This document shows, piece after piece, positions 9,501 to 15,258 of a stretch of 64,000 bases of DNA (its first letter is position 1; each line of letters starts with the position of its first letter). Source of the stretch: UBA2882 sp045542735 (GTDB taxonomy: Bacteria; Bacillota; Clostridia; Lachnospirales; Lachnospiraceae); assembly GCA_045542735.1 (NCBI GenBank), contig JAZQLQ010000019.1:6682-70681 (forward strand), read 5' to 3'. The notes beneath the pieces were generated by a model that ran no database searches, was not told the origin of the DNA, and worked only from the letters and a program-made list of their open reading frames with translations. The position numbers and the translations under genes were made by a program.

Positions 9501-11343
9501 TGTATCCGAATTGTCCATCCCTTACGACCAGGTCACCTTTTACGTCCAATGTTCCTGCTTTTAAAACACTTTCGCACATGGAATGATATTGATGACTGGT
9601 ATTGGAACAATTCTTTACCATATACAAATCACCATATACAGTTACGCGATCCTGCACACCGGTCATGTATAGACTTCCATTGGAGTATGTGGTCAGTTCT
9701 TCTTCCCACATACCATCCGGTTCACCAATGTAATAACTGCCCTCTACAAGCAATTCTCCTCCGTCAATCTGCATCTGTGTACCCAGTTGAATCAAATCGC
9801 CTTTTACGGTCAGTGTGTGTCCATTAAGGCTCATCACGTCGCCACACAATACTACATCACCATCGATTACAGTATCTTCGTTAAGTGAGTAAGCAGCCAG
9901 CATGGGAATATCATGATAATATGCTTTTCCGGAAAGAATAATCTTTTCATAATTTATATAACTATCAAAGTGCACGCCACCTTCGCTTTTATTTTGTATA
10001 TCTAGTATACAAAAACGACTCTCTTGCGTCACATTAATATGTTGCTCATCATCACCGCTTAAGATGAGCGTTGCTCCGCTGTTAAAATCAATGCTTTGGG
10101 TAAAGTCCATATCTCCTTTCAATTCAACAGTTCCGTAACTGTTATAGAGATAATAGTCTTTTGCACAATTTGGTGCATAGACACAGTAATCTCCTCCAAT
10201 CAGTACATAGGCGTTTTCATTATACAGACCGATACCTGTATAATTACTTGTATTTTGCGTCTCTGCAATGACATCACCTTTTATGTGTAATTGGTATCCT
10301 TGATTAAGCAAGCATGCCACCCAACCATTCTCACTATCCGACATATAGATATTTCCCTCAACCGTTAAATCATTATTTTGATAAAAATAATTTCTAACAT
10401 AGAGGTTCCCTTTTATTTTTGTTTTTTCATACATATAAAACACAGAATCGCAATATACATCCCCACCAAACTCAAACGGAACACGCAAATACACTGAATA
10501 CATAAACTCTACGCTACCTGCATAGTACCCTTGTTCAACAAATTGATATGCAGAAGTACACAAAATTCCTTCAATATAACTTTCTCTTTCCGATTCAAAA
10601 CTGCCCGTTACTCTATGATTTCCTTCAATCCAAACCCCTTCTTCTGATATATTTGTGATCTTGATAGAGCCAATCAGATTTTCTATTTTTTCACTACAAT
10701 TTAATACCTGTTGCCCTTCTCCGCTAATCAAAAATGTATGTGTGGAATTTGCGCTAAATCCACGTTCTGCATCCTCTGATTGTATGTAGTCTCCCCTTAG
10801 TTCAATGCATCCCATATTCAAATAGTCATAACCGGCTGAGCTACTTTGATTATAATAATTTCCACGAATCAAAAAATAATCATCTTCATTGTTCATATAC
10901 AATTTACCGTCAGATAATCCATACAGCCAGGTGGCATCCTCCTGTAACTCCCGGCTCTGTTTGCGGTAATCTCCATCAACAATTAACTTGCCGCCATTAA
11001 AACGCATAGTACCGCTACTATGAATAAAATTACTACTAATTGTCATAGTATGCCCATTTAAGTCAATTTCTCCGCCGGTAAATACAACTTCCTCTGTTAT
11101 ATGCCAATCTTCCTCTAACGTAATATCATCTGCAATTTCCAATACAGGATTTTGAAGATCTGCCGGTTCACTTTCCACTGTCATAGTATTTTGTGATATT
11201 TCTACTAATGGCTCTTCCAGCATAGGCTCCGCATGCACCACTTGTACACCCGCCTGTGCAAAACTGGAAAAAGGCAAAAATGTCACAATCAATGCTACGG
11301 CAATTGTTTTTCTGATTTCATACCATTTCATCCGATTATTCAT
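1..11343 (-). CDS. Giant secreted YD/RHS-repeat protein with beta-solenoid, FN3 and PKD modules (3' end beyond window)
   Basis: One frame stays open from an ATG at 11343 to the left edge, more than 3780 codons with no stop. The N-terminus (MNNRMKWYEIRK, then a hydrophobic stretch ending PFSSFAQA) reads as a signal peptide. Residues about 70-1880 are short beta-strand repeats of the types GTLIVEGDL, MDLNGHTLTVKGD and EEGVYS, which suggest a right-handed beta-solenoid. Residues about 1880-2860 alternate FN3 and Ig-like modules. Residues about 2865-2945 hold a PKD domain (RYEWDFGDGTTT), followed by a carboxypeptidase-regulatory-like module. From about residue 3430 an RHS-type core begins (ECGYGWSHDYEQRL) and passes into YDENGN repeats at the window edge. 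The start overlaps the upstream gene by 8 nt and has a GAAGGAG ribosome site. Family knowledge: such proteins (WapA, RHS, teneurin-like) form a shell around a variable C-terminal domain, which is not visible here. Function as a polymorphic toxin or adhesin is inference. Confidence 0.9.
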   Translation of the reverse strand, partial: MNNRMKWYEIRKTIAVALIVTFLPFSSFAQAGVQVVHAEPMLEEPLVEISQNTMTVESEPADLQNPVLEIADDITLEEDWHITEEVVFTGGEIDLNGHTMTISSNFIHSSGTMRFNGGKLIVDGDYRKQSRELQEDATWLYGLSDGKLYMNNEDDYFLIRGNYYNQSSSAGYDYLNMGCIELRGDYIQSEDAERGFSANSTHTFLISGEGQQVLNCSEKIENLIGSIKITNISEEGVWIEGNHRVTGSFESERESYIEGILCTSAYQFVEQGYYAGSVEFMYSVYLRVPFEFGGDVYCDSVFYMYEKTKIKGNLYVRNYFYQNNDLTVEGNIYMSDSENGWVACLLNQGYQLHIKGDVIAETQNTSNYTGIGLYNENAYVLIGGDYCVYAPNCAKDYYLYNSYGTVELKGDMDFTQSIDFNSGATLILSGDDEQHINVTQESRFCILDIQNKSEGGVHFDSYINYEKIILSGKAYYHDIPMLAAYSLNEDTVIDGDVVLCGDVMSLNGHTLTVKGDLIQLGTQMQIDGGELLVEGSYYIGEPDGMWEEELTTYSNGSLYMTGVQDRVTVYGDLYMVKNCSNTSHQYHSMCESVLKAGTLDVKGDLVVRDGQFGYSAFETEENTPFTLVLSGDSKQRVWFDTNFSTTEINHLTITNTSDEGVEFIENPFVQGTILTEKNNHITGNIRIWGLSQLANGYYAGGIYVESLSTIRVNQKAEIGGDFINDGYLYMQDENSHLIVIGDFVNRSTHAYMENGTLELKGDFSDTSGITYDPAHRILFSDDERQTISCTATLGTIELQNPAGVYSERAFKFAKLITNGYRLIVADEEGIIGYTLTSDETMIGDLYLTAGVMDLNGHTLTVKGDVILQEGTIDINGGTLIVEGDYRQQFRNRTEEGFTYTESEGLLVMSEDEDKLQIMGDMILSPKSKELVGMENGTVILNGTEKQTVSAENPFTIQADLQIVNTSLQGVALEADIILEGQVSDLQYKTGGSGCVLISDFGQLENGRFGGNVELVADCYLEQNVTIHGDLTLSKTLYVETYKMSVDGNLYTTGAGKLTMEEAESYVLVKGNVEYATATNGSGCRFTDGILEVRGDYTDPNYTDVDVNHTLLLSGDDLQTVACNAYLGTLELKNDSEEGVYSANTIHKKNLLLNDCNLTIGDGTGIYGFTLEDDYVVDGNLTLLDDTLDLNGYTLTVKGDLILQEGILKVNNGTLIVEGDLYTYAKYRSEYGGNACGCLVMEHPRDLVKINGDWIMEHNAPCDCAINNGIIELQGDLKQLGYNSSSHIRCTLILNGTEKQAVYYHGLQIKELIVKNNSVEGVELVSDVTVTEKVTDENNKLTGKSICITDFAVVEEFEGSVKWTGNGSLVSDVRFGGDLTIKGTLDIGHASLVVDGNLTIFESGKLIMDEADAYVLVKGDYADKNTYPKNTFNNGVLEVKGNYTEQENGVYGNNHTLILSGDKLQTVLATSSYGTIELQNYSEEGVYSEYALDAKQMITNGCKLTIGMIDGVYGKTLRDDYTVAGDMVLCGNTMDLNGHTLLVKGDLTLWDGEILVNGGTLIVEGNLQTYAYQGKFGHGCLIMEKEDDKVEIGGNWVIYQDSNCTCSLKAGTIELKGNMEKTYGYSEIYDIGCHVVMNGDRKQELKVNSYTDIGNITFNNPSEEGIYITNKTSISGNINQVSGVVTGNGIVVQDLSQIQNGNYAGDIILESTSTLTQDITVDGKLQIDGELHCDGYLVEADNLIINGKLYTDNAYINVEQNLTVQNQGMLIMNEADAYVLVKENLVFNSIASHEGYLTNGTLEVMKNITVGKSCKGFVATGDHYTIFRRRSVVDETTIKQDVYLNTYASIHFANLELTKSYQNGYTDNYSVLESWADNVIYVRYGISVPSEVKEINVSATTEITVTLSYSGDWEESDIRNFRIYRNDKRIATTTLATYTDKGLEPNTTYTYKVYPCNVDYQMARRSPEYTVTTMADTQAPTIPGNLRVAVRTGSAVTMKWDKAGDNVAIAGYRLYRDDTLIYDGKTNIYKDEGLSANTLYTYQVKAYDTSGNESELSDSVDGAVYMPRISSVTPADYADIGGEIVEIKVACKNGGNSQDATMNIEYYDSKNDRYVLLTKTPLAQPDTTKDYTLTYEWEIFEYALEGDVDLRFTLTDEDGNQTRQVVTYVIDKTAPEVPTEITAQDEGGTVTINWKISKSADCVGYRLYRVNTDTGEGVELADVTGRNSSWYSDETIEDNTAYNYYVRAYDKFGNLSAMSDIAKVETSEDTKAPRVTAMTPASGRINRTTDLIVTGKDNRAVKEFKLYTRQSSEEEWEYFATVIAENNQATYIWDTTAYAEGNHYIKAVAVDVNGNESEELFMRRYEVDNTGIAKIRLLPATAGSTTIQLEWEDVEEADFGYFVVEEKINGVWVQKAKISDKLGYRAENLQPETTHTYRVTGFDNLGNVGIPSDPITVTTIEDTTAPTITKIQPTGSYYKDSIPLAMTVKDNAGVDYGVFSYTVSGNGMDGIYTEIARVEGTGKTTENLNHTWDISALPEGEVIVRFEAYDTAGIHNTLYEEKQIENTYIIDRTAPGKVNGAEIVGDEGAISLEWDSVSDNDIAAYEVERAKEGESVFRKIGQTTNTLYYTDTNVQMGNTYIYRIVAVDMAGNKGETSDEIYATIRRDEEAPVVTGISPGQEIIGNNPTLKVLAMDNAKLQSITLEYRDTSETDIWHEIATLELSGRDHYKEVKWDTDGLMEETVYEVRAKAVDATGNESEYVTRNYTLDLTAPQTPELTVKTGSFCIEMEYSENTEEDFRCYKIYRRAYGEKDYTCVQATIQNEFTDAVPETDTTYYYKVRAYDIYGNYSESTVEHSYANHVDKIAPVAELPETVFGFTGMEVGFDGTMSNDNVRINRYEWDFGDGTTTTGVRPSHTYEEAGTYNVTLTVRDAAGNESVGYSTVQVMDQTNTGSAIIKVLGTNGQAISGAYVYVKANETGTETIRLRTNVYGEAKLISEEGEYEFSAFAEGYMPTEGVVRVNKYETLEKSVTLAVGEVVTGNLTVRRLELEEMIELGVDLSAPENYHTFTFKTELWFAECPLPSMVEKTENTATQSKKNSIDTGKGLGTYTHKNTTLQISLVNVPKESEEEEEINPTITYLETTQTVSWLKDMYEVKLGIINNANSGYTITNASATLNLPQGMSLARTNSGQTHTTFMEDIDGQEKAETSWIVKGDESGTYTLSASFHGILLPFEADIDAQFEAMMECDVPAGKGLHIYVYPQDVYYPGEKYYIHFEIANESPRTLYKIDTTMGVFEQPVPITEMIVKDYETGEIVEYERYEGTDYHITDPADKAVPVLANGDKLSCEVLPAGESIYGTYCTIVDGDEDCCYRMIEGLITELEGENLGVEVTIKPIASHIVKYLQYIDPETGTYYGDPVDLTNGAFLQDISSFSVDGATSLSVGMHYNSMAATYLGECGYGWSHDYEQRLEDHGAFMNLYLSPYVPITFVSKEAGEQVIYGTIEDEKIIRIDNNACYDDVFYPASDAYRGWSLQKTENGYEVTSKDLTVYRFDIEGRLAGIETKSGEKVTISHEERNTTITDCASGEQLHLIYNEAGMLVQIKDNHGRINDLYYEGENLISFTEADGKTTTFAYDGCHRMTYAINALGIRYVENTYTEEGRVLTQKEAGISGTARYSYESTPEGGMKTTVQTYSGGTICIVTDKNGEKIKEIDENGATTEYIYDENGNLISKVDATGKVESYAYDENGNQIAVTDRDGATVSVDYDENGNVTTVWNANHTQT
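6736..11061 (-). repeat. Long-period repeats (about 1.0-1.2 kb) in the beta-solenoid
   Basis: A phrase of the type [ML]DLNG[HY]T[LM] recurs in the giant gene with its Asn-Leu codons at plus positions 11056, 9823, 8779, 7774 and 6736. The spacings are 1233, 1044, 1005 and 1038 nt, about 335-411 residues. Each copy is followed by GTLIVEGD-like text (GGKLIVDGD, GGELLVEGS, GGTLIVEGD, NGTLIVEGD, GGTLIVEGN), and EEGVYS-like text recurs at a fixed place in the unit. The copies have diverged in sequence but keep the same order of motifs, so they look like old tandem duplications of a solenoid block. Confidence 0.75.
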
Positions 11344-11920
11344 TGTCTGTATTCTCCTTCTTCCCTTTTTTTGCCACAAATACCGTTATTCCACCCAATG
11401 CACTTGCTATCAACAATCCACCTATGACTTTGCCGGTATTATTTTTGTCCTCAGCCTCATTCTGTTGTTCTATATGCTCTTCTACTTGATCAATCACAGT
11501 CTTTGCACTATCATCTTCTTCCGGCATTTCCTCTTCTGTGCCATTTTGTGCGTCTGTTTCCGACTCTATTCTTTCATCACTTAATATATCCATGTTTTCA
11601 TCAGTTTCCCCGCTTTGTTCCCTATTGTTTTCTGTTCTATCATTTGCATCTTTTCCTATATCTGTCTTGCCATCGATGTTGTCGCTATTTTCTATCGTAT
11701 CTTCCATATCCTCAACAGCATTTGTCACCTTGATTTCTACAAGATTTCCATTGGCATCATAAATATAGGTCACACGGCTACCATCCTCATTGGTTGCCTG
11801 TGTCACCCTGCCAAGTTCATCATATTCATAAGTTGCCGCTTTTATGGAATACATAGGAAATGCAAAAGATAGACTTACACACAAACAAAAATATAATAAT
11901 TTTTTCATAATACCCCCCAT
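11336..11920 (-). CDS. Small membrane-anchored YD-repeat protein
   Basis: A 194-aa protein. The N-terminus (MKKLLYFCLCVSLSFAFPMY) is a signal peptide. Just after it come two YD repeats (YEYDELGRVTQ and YIYDANGNLVEIKV). Residues about 55-150 are a very acidic, Asp/Glu/Asn-rich linker. Residues about 160-182 are one transmembrane helix (VIGGLLIASALGGITVFVA), followed by a basic tail (KKGKKENTDNE). No LPXTG motif is present. The start is uncertain: ATG 11920 has GAGG 4 nt upstream, and ATG 11908 (MKKLL...) has a G6 run 4 nt upstream. The stop overlaps the start of the giant YD gene in ATGAATAA, so the two are probably translationally coupled. The same repeat type in both products suggests a joint function, such as surface anchoring or docking of the large protein, which is inference. 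I know of no named family. Confidence 0.85.
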   Translation of the reverse strand: MGGIMKKLLYFCLCVSLSFAFPMYSIKAATYEYDELGRVTQATNEDGSRVTYIYDANGNLVEIKVTNAVEDMEDTIENSDNIDGKTDIGKDANDRTENNREQSGETDENMDILSDERIESETDAQNGTEEEMPEEDDSAKTVIDQVEEHIEQQNEAEDKNNTGKVIGGLLIASALGGITVFVAKKGKKENTDNE

Positions 11921-11941
11921 AAAACCTCAAAATGTTTTATC

Positions 11942-11970
11942 ATTATAAGTCTATTTTTATTTGTTGTAAA
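11942..11970 (-). promoter_or_regulatory. Sigma-A promoter of the YD two-gene unit
   Basis: On the minus strand TTTACA (11970-11965) and TATAAT (11947-11942) are separated by exactly 17 nt, about 20-40 nt before the start codons of the small YD gene. It lies after the ribF terminator, so the two YD genes form their own transcription unit. Confidence 0.8.
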
Positions 11971-12026
11971 TGTTTTTGATGTTATTTTGTTGTATATTGT
12001 TGCATTTAAGTTTTTGTTCTTATATA

Positions 12027-12072
12027 TAAAAAAAGCCACCCGATATTTCTTACTGAAAATACCGTTTGGCTT
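12027..12072 (-). terminator. Intrinsic terminator overlapping the end of ribF
   Basis: Minus-strand hairpin with arms starting AAGCCA and ending TGGCTT, with further inner pairs (CGGTATTT against AAATATCG). It is followed by a run of T. The left arm lies inside the last codons of ribF and the TAA stop (12050-12052) is in the loop region. It ends the rimP-ribF operon. Confidence 0.75.
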
Positions 12073-12967
12073 CTTCTATGTTGTGCATAACTGCTCTCTT
12101 TAGTTGTTCTACATCATCAAACCGTTGCTCAGGTCTTAAGAAATGCAACAATTCCACTTGTATAACCTCTCCATAGATTTCCTCATCAAAATCCATGAGA
12201 TAGGTTTCCACGCTGATGCGGTTTCCGTCCTCTACTGTTGGTCTGGAACCGATATTGGTCACACCGTTGTAGCAAGCACCGTTTACCTTGACTTTGCTAC
12301 AGTATACACCGTTTGGAGGAAGGAGCTTGTCTTCTTCGGGATATAAATTGGTAGTTGGCATGCCAAGGCGTCTTCCCAGCTTTTTGCCATTTTCCACAAT
12401 GCCACTGACAAAAAACGCTTCGCCAAGTAACTCTTGTACTTTTTCCATATTGCCCTTGGTCACTTCTTCCCTGACATAGGTGGAGCTGATTTCCCGATCC
12501 TCATACTTGAGTTTGTCGATGATCTGCAACTTAAAACCAAGTTCTGCGGATAACTGCTCCAATAGTTTCCGGTTACCTTTGCCGCCTTTACCAAAGCTCA
12601 CATCATAACCTGCCACAATACAGGCACCATTCATTTTACGAAGAAGCACTTCTGTCACATATTGCATCGGGTCAATGGCTGCTGTAGCTTTATCAAAGGG
12701 ATATTCCACCAGATAGTCAATGCCCATCTGCTCAAAGAGAATCCGCTTTTCATTCTTGGTAGTCAGTTCTTTGATGTTACCGCCCGAAAAGAATGCCGCC
12801 GGTGAAGGATCAAAGGTAAAAATAGCCGTTTTTAATCCGTTTTCGCGTGCTTCCTGTAAGCATTTAAAGATTTCTTTATGTCCTCTGTGAATACCATCAA
12901 ACTTTCCAATGGCTATAGCAGTCTTTTCTTCTATATGAAATTCTGTGGTATTTTCTATTATCTGCAT
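12050..12967 (-). CDS. ribF: Bifunctional riboflavin kinase / FMN adenylyltransferase
   Basis: The 305-aa enzyme phosphorylates riboflavin to FMN and adenylates FMN to FAD in the cytoplasm. The N-terminal adenylyltransferase domain carries the nucleotidyltransferase signature GKFDGIHRGHKEI (residues about 22-34). The C-terminal riboflavin kinase domain shows GMPTTNLYP and LLPPNGVYCSKV (about 203-225). Length matches the family. It is the last gene of the rimP-nusA-infB operon, 13 nt after truB. The order truB-ribF is the same as truB-ribC in Bacillus. Confidence 0.97.
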   Translation of the reverse strand: MQIIENTTEFHIEEKTAIAIGKFDGIHRGHKEIFKCLQEARENGLKTAIFTFDPSPAAFFSGGNIKELTTKNEKRILFEQMGIDYLVEYPFDKATAAIDPMQYVTEVLLRKMNGACIVAGYDVSFGKGGKGNRKLLEQLSAELGFKLQIIDKLKYEDREISSTYVREEVTKGNMEKVQELLGEAFFVSGIVENGKKLGRRLGMPTTNLYPEEDKLLPPNGVYCSKVKVNGACYNGVTNIGSRPTVEDGNRISVETYLMDFDEEIYGEVIQVELLHFLRPEQRFDDVEQLKRAVMHNIEEAKRYFQ

Positions 12968-12980
12968 CGCACAATTCTCT

Positions 12981-13889
12981 CTACTCTTTGGGAATAAACA
13001 TCTTATAGGGCTTTAACAGCCCGTCTTTTTCTACATATTCATAAATGCCGTAAAACAATCCGTTGCTGTGATACATTAGGAAACGCTGTCCGTCTTGCGG
13101 CAAAAGGTCATCTTCTACTATGGTTGAAAGAGGACAGGTATTGCCGTTTTCTATCATAATGGCAAACTCCGGCTTCATATGTATCTTGGGTAAATATCCA
13201 AAAACCTCATCCACAGGGATTACAATGGTATCTAGTGCTTCTCTGTCACGGATTTCCTCAATCTCTGCCAAGGTATGTGCCTGTTTGAGATAAAAGTCTT
13301 CCACTCTGGTACGAAGCAGGCTCTCCATAGCACCACCGCATCCAAGCTTAGCACCGATATCGGCACAAAGTGTGCGGATATATGTACCCTTGGAACAAAA
13401 TACACGAAGTTCTACTCTTGGTAAATCCATAGAAAGAATTTCCATTTCATATACCTCAATAGGTCTGGCTTCCCGTTCTACCACCTTGCCTTCTCTTGCA
13501 AGTTCGTAAAGTTTCTTACCGTTTACCTTTAGCGCCGAATACATGGGCGGTACCTGCATGGATTTCCCTACAAAGGATGCCACTGCCTCCCGCACTTCTT
13601 CCTCGGTAGCCGTCACTTCACTTTGTGTCAGCACCGTTCCCGTCATATCTTCGGTATCAGTGGTCACTCCCAAAAGAAGGGTTGCCACATATTCTTTTTT
13701 CTTATCCGTTAAAACGTCACACAGCTTGGTGGCATTTCCCAGACATACGGACAATACACCTTGTGCCTGGGGGTCCAACGTTCCTGTGTGACCGATTTTT
13801 TTCTGTTTTAAAATCCCACGGAGTTTTGCAACTACATCGTGGGATGTAAAATCTTTTTCTTTATTAACAATGATAATACCGTTTAACAT
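12981..13889 (-). CDS. truB: tRNA pseudouridine(55) synthase TruB
   Basis: A 302-aa enzyme that makes pseudouridine 55 in the T-loop of tRNAs. The N-terminus GIIIVNKEKDFTSHDVV and the catalytic block HTGTLDPQAQGVL (residues about 35-47, with the nucleophilic Asp) are typical. SKGTYIRTLCADIG (about 164-177) is the conserved motif III region. A GGAAG ribosome site precedes ATG 13889. It lies between nrnA and ribF in the translation-factor operon. Confidence 0.97.
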   Translation of the reverse strand: MLNGIIIVNKEKDFTSHDVVAKLRGILKQKKIGHTGTLDPQAQGVLSVCLGNATKLCDVLTDKKKEYVATLLLGVTTDTEDMTGTVLTQSEVTATEEEVREAVASFVGKSMQVPPMYSALKVNGKKLYELAREGKVVEREARPIEVYEMEILSMDLPRVELRVFCSKGTYIRTLCADIGAKLGCGGAMESLLRTRVEDFYLKQAHTLAEIEEIRDREALDTIVIPVDEVFGYLPKIHMKPEFAIMIENGNTCPLSTIVEDDLLPQDGQRFLMYHSNGLFYGIYEYVEKDGLLKPYKMFIPKE

Positions 13890-13938
13890 GGTATCTTCCT
13901 TTTCTGATATCTTTATTTTCTGACATCTCTATTTGCAA

Positions 13939-14898
13939 TCAAGATAACTGCTTGGCAATCTCATCAATGAGTTGATCTGCCATCTCTTCATGAGTGTCAT
14001 TTAAGTTACAGCCCGCTGCACGTACATGACCGCCACCACCAAATACCGATGCCACTTTTGCCACATCTACAGCGCCGCCACTTCGAAGGCTTACTTTATA
14101 ATCGCCATCCTTGGTCTGACGGATAAGAGCTGCCACTTTTACACCCTTGGTGTAACGAAGCTGATTCACCACACCTTCAAAGTCATGGTCATCTGCTCCC
14201 AACTCTGCCATATCCGCTCTGGTAACCGCACAATAAATAAAGTCATCATTCAATGCCGTCTTTGCGTTAGCCAAGGCAAACCCTAGCATCTGATTTTGCA
14301 CATAAGTCTTTTCATAAAAAGTCTCATCAATCAGCCTTGAGAAATCAAATCCGTAGGAAATCAAATCTGCAGCAATCCGCAAAGTCTTGGGGGATGTGTT
14401 GGAGTATTGGAATACACCACAATCCTGGATGATGCCAAGATAAATGGTCTCTGCAAGCATAGCATCCATGTAATTTCCTTCAGGATCTGCCTCTTTGATC
14501 AAGTCATAGACAAGTTCACTGGCAGAGCTTGCAGCCGCATCAATATAGAAAACATCTCCGCAGCCGGGATTGGTAATATGATGATCGATATTTACTTTAT
14601 ATTTGGCATTTTCATAATAGTCATATGCGTCGCCAATCCGTTCCGGTATACTGTCAAGAACAAAGAACACATCATAGGTGATGGCATCTGTATCTGTACA
14701 GATTTCTTTTACTCCCGGTATAAAATCATAGATATCCGCCGGTTGTTCCAGACGGATATCAATTCTTTTTTGGGGAAATGCCTTTTTTAAGAACTGACGG
14801 AGTGCACAGGTGGAACCTACGCAATCTCCATCAGGTCTGATATGTCCACTGATACCGATAGATTCTGCATCTTTACATATTTTGATCAGATTCATCAT
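13939..14898 (-). CDS. nrnA: DHH-family nanoRNase / pAp phosphatase NrnA
   Basis: A 319-aa DHH/DHHA1 phosphoesterase expected to degrade 2-5 nt RNAs and dephosphorylate pAp. Motifs: HIRPDGDCVGS (residues about 19-29), NIDHHITN (the DHH motif, about 103-110) and FGGGGHVRAAG (DHHA1 motif, about 288-298). The start ATGATG overlaps the TGA of rbfA by 4 nt, so translation is coupled. NrnA next to rbfA and truB is usual in Firmicutes. Confidence 0.93.
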   Translation of the reverse strand: MMNLIKICKDAESIGISGHIRPDGDCVGSTCALRQFLKKAFPQKRIDIRLEQPADIYDFIPGVKEICTDTDAITYDVFFVLDSIPERIGDAYDYYENAKYKVNIDHHITNPGCGDVFYIDAAASSASELVYDLIKEADPEGNYMDAMLAETIYLGIIQDCGVFQYSNTSPKTLRIAADLISYGFDFSRLIDETFYEKTYVQNQMLGFALANAKTALNDDFIYCAVTRADMAELGADDHDFEGVVNQLRYTKGVKVAALIRQTKDGDYKVSLRSGGAVDVAKVASVFGGGGHVRAAGCNLNDTHEEMADQLIDEIAKQLS

Positions 14899-15251
14899 AA
14901 ATCTTTGGTTACCTCATCAATTTTTCTGGTCATGTTAACACCATATGCAATGGACTGGTCCATGACAAAGGTAATCTGGGGTGTATTGCGCAAATTGATT
15001 TCCTTTGCCAGTTTACTTTTAATATAACCTTCCGCACTCTTTAAGCCTGCCAAGGTATCTTCCTGTGCTTTTTCATCACCAAGGACGGAAATCCATGCTT
15101 TGGCAGTCTTAAGGTCAGGGGATACTTCAACGGCAACCACAGAGGTCAAAGGGCTGATACGTGGATCTTTGATCTGCCCTCTGATGATATCTGCAAGTAC
15201 ACGTTGTACTTCCCCGTTAATACGGGTATTTTTAATACTGTTTTTTCTCAT
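14895..15251 (-). CDS. rbfA: 30S ribosome-binding factor RbfA
   Basis: A 118-aa late 30S assembly factor with a KH-like fold. The text VLADIIRGQIKDPRI and VVAVEVSPDLKTAKAWISVLG is typical. I chose ATG 15251 (MRKNSIK...), which has AGGAG 4 nt upstream. A longer reading from a TTG at 15275 would lie inside infB and has no ribosome site. It follows infB after 7 nt and overlaps nrnA by 4 nt. Confidence 0.95.
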   Translation of the reverse strand: MRKNSIKNTRINGEVQRVLADIIRGQIKDPRISPLTSVVAVEVSPDLKTAKAWISVLGDEKAQEDTLAGLKSAEGYIKSKLAKEINLRNTPQITFVMDQSIAYGVNMTRKIDEVTKDL

Positions 15252-15258
15252 ACTGCTC

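Noticed and set aside
1..11343. Idea that the left end is several separate genes or frameshifted pieces
   Set aside because: The frame defined by ATG 11343 was read line by line in many places (including YD repeats at 1-180) and shows no stop, so one continuous gene is the simpler reading.
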